Positions 7,021 to 15,347 of a DNA stretch of 35,520 bases are shown one piece after another. Source of the stretch: Proteocatella sp051653405 (lineage in GTDB: Bacteria; Bacillota; Clostridia; Peptostreptococcales; Filifactoraceae). The DNA is taken from assembly GCA_051653405.1 (NCBI GenBank), contig JBOFWC010000143.1, positions 1 to 35,520 of the forward strand, given 5' to 3'. The notes under the pieces are model-generated. The model searched no databases, was not told the origin of the DNA, and saw nothing but the letters and a program-made list of their open reading frames with translations. The position numbers were made by a program, and so were the translations under genes. Positions within the stretch are counted from its first letter, which is position 1. The number at the start of each line of letters is the position of its first letter.

Positions 7021-8001
7021 TTAAAAGCGGATACTTATCTCCCCTGAATTAAGTGTAATAAGCCCCGTTTCTGTCTCTATCACAAGGAAGCCATTTTTAT
7101 CTATGTCAATAGCTTTTCCTTTTATAGACGTTTCTTCTCCCATATTTAAAACTTTGATTTGTTTTCCAAGTACTATTGATTTTTGTTTATAATAATCTAT
7201 TATCTCAGGGGCTTCAATATTAGATAGACAGTTGTCCACTTCTAATATAAGCTCTGTAATAAGCTGATTTCTTGTAATATCATCGGTTGTATTTCCCATA
7301 TAAAGGGCTCCTGCACGCTCTGCTATATCAGATGGAAAACCGTCTTCTGAGGCTTTAAAGTTTATGCCTATACCAAGTATAATTCTATCTATGATTCCCG
7401 TTTCAAAGTTAGTTACCGCTTCGGTAAGAATTCCACAGACTTTTTTTTGATCCACATATATGTCATTAATCCACTTTATTCCAGTTTCTAATTTTGTTAC
7501 CTTTTCAATCGCTTTACTTACAGCTACTGAAGCTGCTACAGTTATAAGGATTGAGCTTTCAATCTTAGCAAAAGGTTTTAATATAAAGCTAGCATATATT
7601 CCTCTATTTTCAGGTGAAAAGAAGCTTCTTCCAAGTCTTCCTCTTCCGGCTGTCTGTATATTGGAAATAACAAGATCTGGTTCTTCTGCTTCCTCAAGCA
7701 AAAGTTTTTTAGCAAAGGTATTAGTAGAGTCTACAGTTTCCAAATACTTTATATTTTTAAATTTTCCATACTCTGATAAGTTCTGATTTATTATTGCTGG
7801 AGATATAATATCTTCAGATTGTAAAAGCCTATATCCCTTATGATGTATCGATTCTATATTATGTCCCTGCTCTTTTAATTCATTTATAATTTTAAAAATT
7901 GCACTTCGGGTTATATTCAGTTCACTGGATATTTCGCTACTTGAGATGCATTCTCCATTTTTGCTATATAATATTTGTAAAACTCGATCTTTGTTTTTCA
8001 T
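7021..8001 (-). CDS. birA: Bifunctional biotin--protein ligase / biotin repressor
   Basis: Activates biotin as biotinyl-5'-AMP and attaches it to carboxylase carrier domains; the N-terminal winged helix (about 1-60, with SSEISSELNITRSAIFKIIN) marks the repressor-type, bifunctional form. The ligase signature GRGRLGRS (119-126) and KWINDIYV (176-183, with the catalytic lysine) are intact, and a small C-terminal beta domain completes the usual length (326 aa). It starts 7 bases after the MurE-like gene and precedes pepV. No biotin synthesis or transport gene is nearby. A likely substrate class, a biotin-dependent carboxylase or decarboxylase, begins at 35030. Confidence 0.95.
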   Translation of the reverse strand: MKNKDRVLQILYSKNGECISSSEISSELNITRSAIFKIINELKEQGHNIESIHHKGYRLLQSEDIISPAIINQNLSEYGKFKNIKYLETVDSTNTFAKKLLLEEAEEPDLVISNIQTAGRGRLGRSFFSPENRGIYASFILKPFAKIESSILITVAASVAVSKAIEKVTKLETGIKWINDIYVDQKKVCGILTEAVTNFETGIIDRIILGIGINFKASEDGFPSDIAERAGALYMGNTTDDITRNQLITELILEVDNCLSNIEAPEIIDYYKQKSIVLGKQIKVLNMGEETSIKGKAIDIDKNGFLVIETETGLITLNSGEISIRF

Positions 8002-8008
8002 AATTATT

Positions 8009-9499
8009 TTAGACTCCCAGTGTATCTATATATTTTTCTACAATTTGAACATCAGAAAGTGTATCTATATATTCAGTGCCTCTCTTTTGTCTAGTTTCTC
8101 TTCCTTTTCCGGTAACAAGTATTACTGAATCAGACTCGTAGTATGAAAGGGCCTCTTTTATTGCCTGCTCTCTATCTAATATAATTTTACAGTTTGAGTT
8201 TAATGGTTTTGCAAATCCCTCTATTTCTAAGCATATCTTCTCTAAAGATTCTTCGCCATGATCTTCCTCTGTTATTACTACAAAGTCTGAGTTTTTAGCA
8301 GCAAGTTCTCCTAAATCTTTTCTTCTAGCAAAGGCTTTTCCTCCAGGACATCCAAATACAGTAATTATTTTTTTCCCTGGATATTCTTCTTTTATAGACT
8401 CAAATAATTTCTCAAAACTTAGTTTATTATGTGCATAGTCAACTATAGCGGTGATATTTTTTTCTTTGTTTAAGAAAAGTTCCATTCTCCCACTTACTTT
8501 TGCACTTACTAGTCCATCATATATGTTATCATAAGGAATGTCAAGTTCTGTTGCCGTAGCAATTGCGGTTACTGCATTAAACACATTAAACAGTCCAGCC
8601 ATCATAAGCTTGAATTCTCTTGTTTCTCCATTAATTTCTAACTCAAATTCTACGCTATCTTGATTCTTTAAAATATTTTTTATTTTATACTTATTTCCTT
8701 CATTTTCACCAAAATATATTATGTTTGCACCTGAATTAAGAGGCTCTTGAGGAAATTCTATTTTATCCCAAACTATCATATTTTTAGATATATCAAAAAG
8801 TCTTAACTTTGAATAGAAATAATCGTCAAATGAACTATGTTCAATATCGCTTATATGATCTTCTCCTATGTTTAAAAAACAGCCTATATCAAACTTCACC
8901 CCAGATACTCTATCATACTTTAGCGCCTGGCTTGAAACTTCCATTACGCAGTATTTTATATCATTATTCTTCATATTGTTAAAATGCCAATGAAGTTTAA
9001 GGGGTTCTGGTGTAGTAAGATGAGATTCTTCAAAGATTTTACCGTCGTAGTTTTCTATAGACGATAGTATCCCTGCTGGCTTTTGATTCTTAGATTTTGC
9101 ATAGTTATCAAGTATGCTCTTTATAAAATATGCAGTTGTAGATTTTCCTTTAGTCCCTGTTATCCCTATAAGTTTGAACGCTTTCCACGCATCATCATAG
9201 AAAAAACAGCCTACAAGTGCCATTGATTTTCTTATATCATTTACAAGTATATGATTTTTACTATCTTCTGCAAGGTCTTTATTGTCTGTTACATAGCATA
9301 CGATTCCTTTATCTATAGCTTCTTCAAGATAGCTCTTTTTAAAATGGGCTCCTTTACAAAAAAACATACTTTTAGGTGCTGTTTCTTTTGAATTATCTGT
9401 TATAATTTCAATTTCTTCAGCTTCGTTTGATATGCTAAATGATGTAACTAGATTGTTTTGTTGCAATAATTCAAGTATGCTTCCAAGTGTTTTTTTCAT
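8009..9499 (-). CDS. MurE-like UDP-MurNAc peptide ligase with atypical specificity motif
   Basis: Mur-family ATP-dependent amide ligase, 496 aa. Visible are the P-loop GITGTKGKST (112-121), TTPEP (162-166), EVSSQAL (187-193), FYSKLRLF with the lysine expected to be carbamylated (Lys231), VDYAHNKLS (353-361), FGCPGG (382-387) and GKGRE (464-468), in MurE order. The DNPR motif that selects meso-diaminopimelate is replaced by EDHG (412-415), and it is not an obvious lysine-type motif either, so the added amino acid cannot be read off. It follows the racemase with no gap, after the ATP-grasp gene, which suggests all three act on one precursor. It may be the cell's main MurE or a paralogue. Confidence 0.85.
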   Translation of the reverse strand: MKKTLGSILELLQQNNLVTSFSISNEAEEIEIITDNSKETAPKSMFFCKGAHFKKSYLEEAIDKGIVCYVTDNKDLAEDSKNHILVNDIRKSMALVGCFFYDDAWKAFKLIGITGTKGKSTTAYFIKSILDNYAKSKNQKPAGILSSIENYDGKIFEESHLTTPEPLKLHWHFNNMKNNDIKYCVMEVSSQALKYDRVSGVKFDIGCFLNIGEDHISDIEHSSFDDYFYSKLRLFDISKNMIVWDKIEFPQEPLNSGANIIYFGENEGNKYKIKNILKNQDSVEFELEINGETREFKLMMAGLFNVFNAVTAIATATELDIPYDNIYDGLVSAKVSGRMELFLNKEKNITAIVDYAHNKLSFEKLFESIKEEYPGKKIITVFGCPGGKAFARRKDLGELAAKNSDFVVITEEDHGEESLEKICLEIEGFAKPLNSNCKIILDREQAIKEALSYYESDSVILVTGKGRETRQKRGTEYIDTLSDVQIVEKYIDTLGV

Positions 9500-10207
9500 T
9501 TAAATATTCACCAGCCTTCCACCACAAAGCTCTATGGCTCTTCTAACTAGAACTTTTTGGGCATCTATATAAAAATCTTCAAGGTTATTTATCTGTGCAT
9601 AGTATGATAGTTCTGTACAGCCTAAAACTATAGCCTGCGCTCCATATTCTTTAAGTTCTTTTGAAATTGCTTCAAAACTTTCTTTACTTGGTTCTTTTCC
9701 TGCTTTTATTTGTTCATATATTATAGCCATAACATGTTTTTGCATTTCGCTACTTGGATATATGGCCTTTATTCCAAATTTTTCAAGCTTGGTCTTGTAT
9801 ATGTCACTGCTTACGGTTCCATCGGTCGCCATTATACCCGCTTCGCAAACGCCTCTTTGCTTTAGGATTTTTGCAGTTTCTTCTATCATATCTATAAAGG
9901 CTATATCCACCGCATCTTTTAATCTGTCAATGAAATAATGTGACGTATTACATGGCATAGCTACATAGTCTGCTCCAAATGTTTTTAGTTTTTGGGCATC
10001 ACTTAAAAGCTTTCCAAATACTTCCTCTGTATTTCCGCTTAGAATGGCGCCGGTTCTGTCTGGCATGCTCGCATGGTTTATTATAACCATGTCTATATGT
10101 TCCTGGTCTTTTGTTGCAACTGTATTATTTATTATTTCTTGATAAAAAGATTGTGTAGCTTGAGGTCCCATTCCGCCAATTACACCAAGTAGTTTTCTTT
10201 GATTCAT
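9500..10207 (-). CDS. Aspartate/glutamate racemase family protein
   Basis: Cofactor-independent amino-acid racemase that uses two cysteines as acid and base; both are present, Cys86 in MPCNTSH and Cys197 in LGCTELS. The start GVIGGMGPQAT (8-18) is typical of the aspartate racemase/YgeA branch rather than MurI-type glutamate racemase. Length 235 aa is normal. Its ATG overlaps the TAA of the ATP-grasp gene (TAATG) and it abuts the MurE-like gene, so the three are translationally coupled. Next to a D-aspartate-ligase-like ATP-grasp, D-Asp is the most plausible product, as with the racemase beside the D-Asp ligase of Enterococcus faecium (known parallel; the substrate here is inferred). Confidence 0.88.
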   Translation of the reverse strand: MNQRKLLGVIGGMGPQATQSFYQEIINNTVATKDQEHIDMVIINHASMPDRTGAILSGNTEEVFGKLLSDAQKLKTFGADYVAMPCNTSHYFIDRLKDAVDIAFIDMIEETAKILKQRGVCEAGIMATDGTVSSDIYKTKLEKFGIKAIYPSSEMQKHVMAIIYEQIKAGKEPSKESFEAISKELKEYGAQAIVLGCTELSYYAQINNLEDFYIDAQKVLVRRAIELCGGRLVNI

Positions 10208-11418
10208 TATTTATCTCCTAGATATTTCTTATACTTTACAAAATGAGACATCTGTGACTTCCAAATAGAAAGATTTCTCTTTAAAACTCCATCTTTAGCA
10301 TAAAATAGAGGATTTACATAGTTTCCTTCTGCAATAAGTTTTCTCATAGCTTGTTTGTATTTTTCTGGCTTTATATACTTAAATGCTACTTTTTTAGGTA
10401 CCATCATCCATAATTTTTCATTTGATACCATTATTGTTTCTGTAGTCTCTTTATTTTCGATATACTCATCTACTACCATTTTAGCTAAGTTGTAGCCTGA
10501 ATTTGTAACATAAAAGTTACTTCTTCCCTGTCTTGGGTTTATTTCAAAAGCTTTATATTTTCCGTCTCTCTCATCATATTTTATATCAAAGTTTGAGAAT
10601 CCTATATAATTTAGTTTTTCTAATAGAGTTTTGTACTTTTTGTATAGATCTTCGTTATACTCATTTAGAATTACTGCATGATTTCCTATTCCTTTTGGAG
10701 TATGTTCTTCTAAAAGCACATGTCCAAGTGCCATAAGTTTTACTTTACCATTTTTATCAGAGTATGAAGTAAGTACTCTCATATTAGTATCATCCCCTGG
10801 AATGAATTCCTGAATTATTATGCCTTTTTTGTATCCTGCATTAAATATCTTATTTACAGTCTCCACTAATGCTTCTTTTGTATCTACAAGAAATACTTTG
10901 TCCTGACCTTCAAATGGATATCTCCAGTACTCTACACTGTCTGAAGGCTTTATTATATAAGGTGCACTAAATCCAAGTTCTGCATCTCTTGGAGTATCTT
11001 TTTCAAATGTAAATGTAGCTGGAAAATCTATTCCATTTTCAGCACAAATTTCATAGAAGGTCTTCTTATCTGTAAGTGGTTCTATTCTTGAAAACTCCAT
11101 ATAAGGTGCTATTATATTTGATTCTAAGTTATTAAGATTTTTGCTTATTACTTCTACATAGCTATCTCCACAGCCTATAAGTACTACCTTTGTTTCGCTA
11201 TGTTTTTTGGCAAATCCATTTATATTTCTTAAAAACACTTCATCTGTATCCATTTTAGGGTCTGCATTAAGCTCTAATATGCTACTGTTATTACAAGGCC
11301 CACTTATGCTTTTGCAAAATACGTATGATTTTAAATTGTATTCTTGATGAAAAGCTCTTGCCATACTGTATACATTTATATCATTTCCCATAAGTACCGG
11401 AATAAATTTTTCACTCAT
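10207..11418 (-). CDS. ATP-grasp carboxylate-amine ligase, D-aspartate ligase-like
   Basis: A 403-residue ATP-grasp enzyme joining a carboxylate to an amine via an acyl-phosphate. Motifs: YIIKPSDS with ATP-binding Lys157, IIQEFIPGDDTNMRV (201-215) and the metal-binding FEINPRQGRSNFYV (291-304). The last is characteristic of the group containing the E. faecium ligase that adds D-Asp to the lysine side chain of UDP-MurNAc-pentapeptide; that match is from memory and by eye. The frame extends upstream to 11481, but the ATG at 11418 has GGAGG (11428-11432) at proper spacing, so the extra 21 codons are rejected. It heads the operon from the promoter at 11457-11485. A related cytoplasmic peptide-ligase role cannot be excluded. 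Confidence 0.85.
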   Translation of the reverse strand: MSEKFIPVLMGNDINVYSMARAFHQEYNLKSYVFCKSISGPCNNSSILELNADPKMDTDEVFLRNINGFAKKHSETKVVLIGCGDSYVEVISKNLNNLESNIIAPYMEFSRIEPLTDKKTFYEICAENGIDFPATFTFEKDTPRDAELGFSAPYIIKPSDSVEYWRYPFEGQDKVFLVDTKEALVETVNKIFNAGYKKGIIIQEFIPGDDTNMRVLTSYSDKNGKVKLMALGHVLLEEHTPKGIGNHAVILNEYNEDLYKKYKTLLEKLNYIGFSNFDIKYDERDGKYKAFEINPRQGRSNFYVTNSGYNLAKMVVDEYIENKETTETIMVSNEKLWMMVPKKVAFKYIKPEKYKQAMRKLIAEGNYVNPLFYAKDGVLKRNLSIWKSQMSHFVKYKKYLGDK

Positions 11419-11456
11419 TTTAAATTTCCTCCAAATTTTATATTGCACATATTTAT

Positions 11457-11485
11457 ATTGTAATACGCTAAGGCTTATCATGCAA
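11457..11485 (-). promoter_or_regulatory. Sigma-A-type promoter of the racemase/ligase operon
   Basis: On the minus strand TTGCAT (11480-11485) and TACAAT (11457-11462) are separated by exactly 17 bases, 39 bases before the ATP-grasp ATG and just after the terminator of the upstream operon. Confidence 0.65.
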
Positions 11486-11502
11486 TAAAATAGTCACAAA
11501 AT

Positions 11503-11523
11503 ACGGAGACAAATTGTCTCCGT
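11503..11523 (-). terminator. Rho-independent terminator after rsmI
   Basis: An 8-bp GC-rich stem ACGGAGAC/GTCTCCGT (11503-11510/11516-11523) with a 5-base loop lies 5 bases after the rsmI stop. On the minus strand it is followed by ATTTTGTG, a short T tract. It ends the long upstream gene run and insulates the ATP-grasp operon promoter. Confidence 0.8.
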
Positions 11524-11528
11524 TCCTA

Positions 11529-12350
11529 TTATTCTATATTCATTGCAATTTCATAAACTCTATTTTTAGGCAGATTTAAATCTTTGCTTATAAATTTTAC
11601 TGCATCTTTTTTAGACATATCTTCATCAAGTTTTTCTTTTATTAGAAATTCTATATCTGAATCACTGTATTCTAGTATTACTTCTTCTTTGTTTCCTTTT
11701 ACTACTATTACAAGTTCACCTTTTATCTGAGTATTATCTGCAAACTCTATTAGCGAGTTAATATCCATTCTATGATAAGTCTCAAATTTTTTGGTTATCT
11801 CTCTAGCCAGTACTATCTGTCTATTTCCCAGTACTTTTTGCATATCTTCTAAAAGGGAGCTTATTCTATGAGGAGATTCGTAAAACACAAGTTCTCCTTT
11901 ATAAGCTTTGTAATTTTCTAAAAGTTTTATTCTTTCTTTTGACTTTCTAGGTAAAAATCCTACAAAAGTAAACTCTTCATCTACAATTCCTGAGCCTATT
12001 GCTGCTGTAACAAAAGCACATGCTCCTGGAAGTACTGTAAATTCAATATCATTTTCTATTGCTGCTTCTATTAGGATTTTTCCGGGGTCTTGAATCCCTG
12101 GCATTCCTGCATCTGATACCAGTGCTATATTTTTACCTTCTTTAAGATCGTTTATAATTTCATCTTTTTTTAAAAATTCATTATGTTCATGAATGCTTAT
12201 AAGCTTATTTTTTATATCATAATGATTGAGAAGCTTTAATGTATGTCTCGTATCTTCGCATGCAATATAATCGGCTTCCTTCAGTGTATTTAGTACCCTT
12301 ATAGTTATATCTTCAAGATTCCCTATAGGTGTAGGACAAATATAAAGCAT
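11529..12350 (-). CDS. rsmI: 16S rRNA (cytidine-1402-2'-O)-methyltransferase
   Basis: SAM-dependent methyltransferase of the tetrapyrrole-methylase fold that 2'-O-methylates C1402 in the decoding centre of 16S rRNA. The N-terminus LYICPTPIGNLEDITIRVLNTL, here residues 2-23, is the family hallmark, followed by CEDTRHTLKLLNHYDI and LVSDAGMPGIQDPG (about 98-111), then YESPHRI (about 156-162). The 273-residue length is normal. It is the last gene of the tmk-holB-ricT-trmN6-rsmI block, adjacent to trmN6 with no gap, an arrangement common in Firmicutes. A hairpin terminator follows at once. Confidence 0.96.
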   Translation of the reverse strand: MLYICPTPIGNLEDITIRVLNTLKEADYIACEDTRHTLKLLNHYDIKNKLISIHEHNEFLKKDEIINDLKEGKNIALVSDAGMPGIQDPGKILIEAAIENDIEFTVLPGACAFVTAAIGSGIVDEEFTFVGFLPRKSKERIKLLENYKAYKGELVFYESPHRISSLLEDMQKVLGNRQIVLAREITKKFETYHRMDINSLIEFADNTQIKGELVIVVKGNKEEVILEYSDSDIEFLIKEKLDEDMSKKDAVKFISKDLNLPKNRVYEIAMNIE

Positions 12351-13097
12351 TTAATAACCTCCCAGTGTCTCACAGCTGTAAATTTTATTTATTTCTTCAG
12401 AATACTGTCCCTCACTATTATATACATATAGTGGATCTAGAATTTTTATCCCTTGATTTCCACCCTTTACATATTTTATCATTATCAGATTAGGAGCCTT
12501 TGAAACGTTTGGATGTATAAACCTAATCTCTTTGGGCTCTAATTTATTTTTCCTTGCAAGCTCGATAAGTTCTACCAGTCTATCTGGTCTATGGATCATA
12601 AAAAATGGTTTATTTGGTTTTAAAAGATATGAAGCCGTTTCCATAATGTCTGAAAGATTGCATTTTATTTCATGCCTTGAAATAAGTTTTTTTATGTTTT
12701 CAGATTTTAACGTATCCGCTTTAAAATATGGCGGATTTGAAACAACAAAATCCATAGAAGCTTTTCCAAATAAACGAGTCTTATCTTTTAAATCTCCATT
12801 TATCACTTCAATTCTTTCTTCAAGCTCATTTAACTTGACTGATCGCATAGCCATATCTGCAACTTCGCTTTGAATCTCTAAGGCATACACTTTCTTTAAT
12901 TCTGATTTTGCTGCAAGCAGTATTGAAATTATACCAGTCCCTGTTCCTATATCTAAGCCTACATCGCCTCTTTTTAATCTACAGAAATTAGCTATTAAAA
13001 CTGCATCTATTCCGAATTTAAACCCATCGGTTGACTGAATTATTTTATATCCTTTTATCTGAAGATCTTCTATTGTTTCTGATTGTTTTAGCTCCAC
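12351..13097 (-). CDS. TrmN6-like tRNA/DNA adenine-N6 methyltransferase family protein
   Basis: Class I SAM-dependent methyltransferase related to E. coli YfiC/TrmN6, which makes m6A37 in tRNA1(Val). The SAM-binding motif DIGTGTGIISILLA (about 50-63) and the catalytic NPPY motif (about 125-128, VVSNPPYFKAD), diagnostic of adenine or amino N-methylation, are intact. Length 248 aa is typical. It starts with GTG at 13097, two bases after the ricT stop, with GGATTAG-like pairing only, so it is probably coupled to ricT. Its position between ricT and rsmI is conserved in Firmicutes. The exact substrate in clostridia is not established from sequence. Confidence 0.87.
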   Translation of the reverse strand: MELKQSETIEDLQIKGYKIIQSTDGFKFGIDAVLIANFCRLKRGDVGLDIGTGTGIISILLAAKSELKKVYALEIQSEVADMAMRSVKLNELEERIEVINGDLKDKTRLFGKASMDFVVSNPPYFKADTLKSENIKKLISRHEIKCNLSDIMETASYLLKPNKPFFMIHRPDRLVELIELARKNKLEPKEIRFIHPNVSKAPNLIMIKYVKGGNQGIKILDPLYVYNSEGQYSEEINKIYSCETLGGY

Positions 13098-13099
13098 TA

Positions 13100-13981
13100 C
13101 TAATCCTCTAATTCTCTTAATTCTTTTTCTAATTCTCTGTCTATCTTTTCGTTTATCTTCTTCGCATATTTAAGCACAGTTATGTCTTTAAGTTTGTATC
13201 TTTTTAGCTCTACTATGTCATTATTTTTATCAATTTGAACTTTCACTTCTTCTGTAAGCACAAAAACCTCTAAAACTCTACCTTCACCATCTTCTGTTTT
13301 TACTCTACTTCCTGGTGCTGGCATAACTGATATCATTTCTTCATAAGTTTCATGCTCGTATTTAAGACAACAGAAAAGTCTTCCACATATTCCTGATATT
13401 TTTGTAGGATTAAGTGATAGATTTTGGTCTTTTGCCATTTTTATAGATACTGATTGGAAATCTCCAAGCCAAGTAGAGCAACAAAGTGGTCTCCCACAAC
13501 ATCCAAGGCCTCCGAGATTTTTGGCTTCATCTCTTACTCCAATTTGACGAAGCTCTATTCTTGTCCTAAATATTGCAGCTAAATCTTTTACTAGCTCTCT
13601 AAAGTCGATTCTACCCTCTGCCGTGAAATAAAATATTAGTTTGTTTCTATCTAGCGTATATTCTGTACCCATAAGTACCATCTCTAGATTGTTATCTACC
13701 GATTTTTTTTCAAACATCTTTCCTGCTTCTGCCGCAAGAATTTTATTTTCCTCATAATTGCTTATATCTTCATCAGTAGCCATTCTCAAGATAGGTTTTA
13801 GTGGTGCTACTATATCGTCTTCTGGTATTAATCTATTCCCAATTGCTATTATTCCTAATTCTAAACCTCTTGCAGTTTCTACTATTATCTTATCACCAGA
13901 TTTATATATTTCTTCATTAGGAGAGAAATAGTATATCTTCCCGGCCTTCTTAAATCTTACTCCTACAATCTCTATTTTCAT
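13100..13981 (-). CDS. ricT: PSP1-domain regulator RicT (YaaT)
   Basis: The PSP1 family protein RicT forms, with RicA and RicF, a Fe-S-containing complex that in Bacillus promotes mRNA processing by RNase Y. The cysteine cluster is striking: GGLGCCGRPLCC (Cys161, 162, 167, 168) and CGRLFCCLKYEHETYEEM (Cys199, 204, 205), the expected cluster ligands. A KOW-like stretch PAPGSRVKTEDGEGRV follows. Length 293 aa is normal. Its ATG overlaps the holB stop by 4 bases (ATGA). GGAGG precedes it closely. The tmk-holB-ricT order is conserved from Bacillus. RicA and RicF genes are not in the window. Confidence 0.94.
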   Translation of the reverse strand: MKIEIVGVRFKKAGKIYYFSPNEEIYKSGDKIIVETARGLELGIIAIGNRLIPEDDIVAPLKPILRMATDEDISNYEENKILAAEAGKMFEKKSVDNNLEMVLMGTEYTLDRNKLIFYFTAEGRIDFRELVKDLAAIFRTRIELRQIGVRDEAKNLGGLGCCGRPLCCSTWLGDFQSVSIKMAKDQNLSLNPTKISGICGRLFCCLKYEHETYEEMISVMPAPGSRVKTEDGEGRVLEVFVLTEEVKVQIDKNNDIVELKRYKLKDITVLKYAKKINEKIDRELEKELRELED

Positions 13982-14667
13982 TTTTCCTCCAGGATTCTAT
14001 ACAATAGTAAATCTGTACAAAGATTTCTATTGCAGTTAGAATTTATATAATTATAACATTTATTAAGTTTAGTATTTATATTAATTATATCTTTTACATT
14101 CTTGTTATTATTTACAGCATCTTTCATCAAAATAAATTCTGATGCCATAAAATTTTCTAAGATTTCTAAGATATCATTTTTTTCTAATTTATCTTCAAAT
14201 ATTTTTAAAATTTCTTGTGTTGAAAGGCTTCTTAAACTTTTGCTTTCTTTTGCACTCAATTCTCTATTTAAATAAATACTATACGCTCTTGACTTTATAG
14301 TATCTAAAATTCCTATTGTATCATTACATATTGAAATTATTATAGTATCACTTGGAAGTTCCTCAATGCTCTTTAACATAGCATTTTGAGCAAGTTCCCC
14401 TACTTTTTCAAAATTTTTAAATATAATTATTTTCTTATTAAAAAAGGGCTTTAAGCCCATTTCAAACACTATTTGTTTAATATCTGAAATCTGAAGCTCC
14501 TTGGAGTCAAAAATTCTTACGTCTATATTATTATAAAAATCATCAATTTTAAATTTTCTAGAGAGCGAGCTTACAAGTTCGCCCTCTATGGTTTCAAAGT
14601 CAGATTCTATCAAAAAAAATGATGCGTTAGAATCTAACATAATTTCAAATGCTTTATTGTTTTTCAT
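13978..14667 (-). CDS. holB: Short DNA polymerase III delta'-like subunit
   Basis: Assigned as the clamp-loader delta' subunit from position between tmk and ricT and from the segment DIKQIVFEMGLKPFFNKKIIIFKNFEKVGELAQNAMLK (read as pieces at about 62-99), SIEELPSDTIIIS and TIKSRAYSIYL (about 124-134), which match the core of delta' proteins. At 229 residues it is about 100 shorter than usual. It has no N-terminal P-loop-like region and no Cys4 zinc module. The frame is intact, with no downstream remnant, and it overlaps tmk (14 bases) and ricT (4 bases), so it looks like a reduced form rather than a broken gene. Function in the clamp loader is inferred. Confidence 0.8.
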   Translation of the reverse strand: MKNNKAFEIMLDSNASFFLIESDFETIEGELVSSLSRKFKIDDFYNNIDVRIFDSKELQISDIKQIVFEMGLKPFFNKKIIIFKNFEKVGELAQNAMLKSIEELPSDTIIISICNDTIGILDTIKSRAYSIYLNRELSAKESKSLRSLSTQEILKIFEDKLEKNDILEILENFMASEFILMKDAVNNNKNVKDIININTKLNKCYNYINSNCNRNLCTDLLLYRILEEK

Positions 14668-15334
14668 TAAGCATACCTTCTACTATTTGTATTATTTCAC
14701 TGTTTATCTCTTTCAAGGTTTTCAAATTTCCACAGTTGTCAATACAATCTATCTTTGTCCAAGAAAGCTCTTTGCATATCTCGATTGAACGTTCATAGGT
14801 CTTTTTCAAATAATCTTTATTTGATTCATGGATATCTTTTTCTTTTTCTCCAGATATCTTGTTCTTCCTATTTCTCATAAGTTCTTGAGATTTTTCAAAA
14901 GGCATATTTAGGAACAAAGTTTTGTCAGGCTTTGGAATTTGGAATATATTATATTCCAAATCCTCAAGCCAAGATATAAACTCCATTTTTTCGTTATAAT
15001 CATCTATTTTGCAAGCTTGATTTATTATATTTGACGAGGTATATCTGTCACTGATAATTATATATCCTTGATTATAATAATTTTGCCATCCGGTTCTAAA
15101 TGAAGCAAATCTATCGCACGCAAATAGTATTGATGCGGCTTTTGCATTTACATCTCCTGGATTTTTTCCAAAATCTCCATTAAGATACATCTTTACAAGT
15201 GCTGAAGAATCACTATTGTAATCTGGAAATGAAATTTGTTTTACCTTATGGTTCTTTTCTTTTAGATATTCATAAAGCAATCTTGTTTGCGTTTGCTTTC
15301 CTGAAGAATCAGTTCCCTCTATACTTATTAACAT
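14654..15334 (-). CDS. tmk: Thymidylate kinase
   Basis: Phosphorylates dTMP to dTDP for DNA synthesis. The Walker A-like GTDSSGKQTQT (7-17) is followed by FPDYN (36-40) in place of the usual FPREP, FACDRFAS (71-78), and the dTMP-kinase signature SDRYTSSN (95-102). Length 226 aa is slightly above normal. The residue after the P-loop lysine is Gln14, not Ser or Thr; I believe GTDSSGK-x-TQ variants occur in a subset of clostridial enzymes. AAGGA lies upstream of the ATG. It starts 13 bases after glyS and overlaps holB by 14 bases, so it is translationally coupled. Confidence 0.9.
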   Translation of the reverse strand: MLISIEGTDSSGKQTQTRLLYEYLKEKNHKVKQISFPDYNSDSSALVKMYLNGDFGKNPGDVNAKAASILFACDRFASFRTGWQNYYNQGYIIISDRYTSSNIINQACKIDDYNEKMEFISWLEDLEYNIFQIPKPDKTLFLNMPFEKSQELMRNRKNKISGEKEKDIHESNKDYLKKTYERSIEICKELSWTKIDCIDNCGNLKTLKEINSEIIQIVEGMLNEKQ

Positions 15335-15347
15335 ATATATTTCCTTA

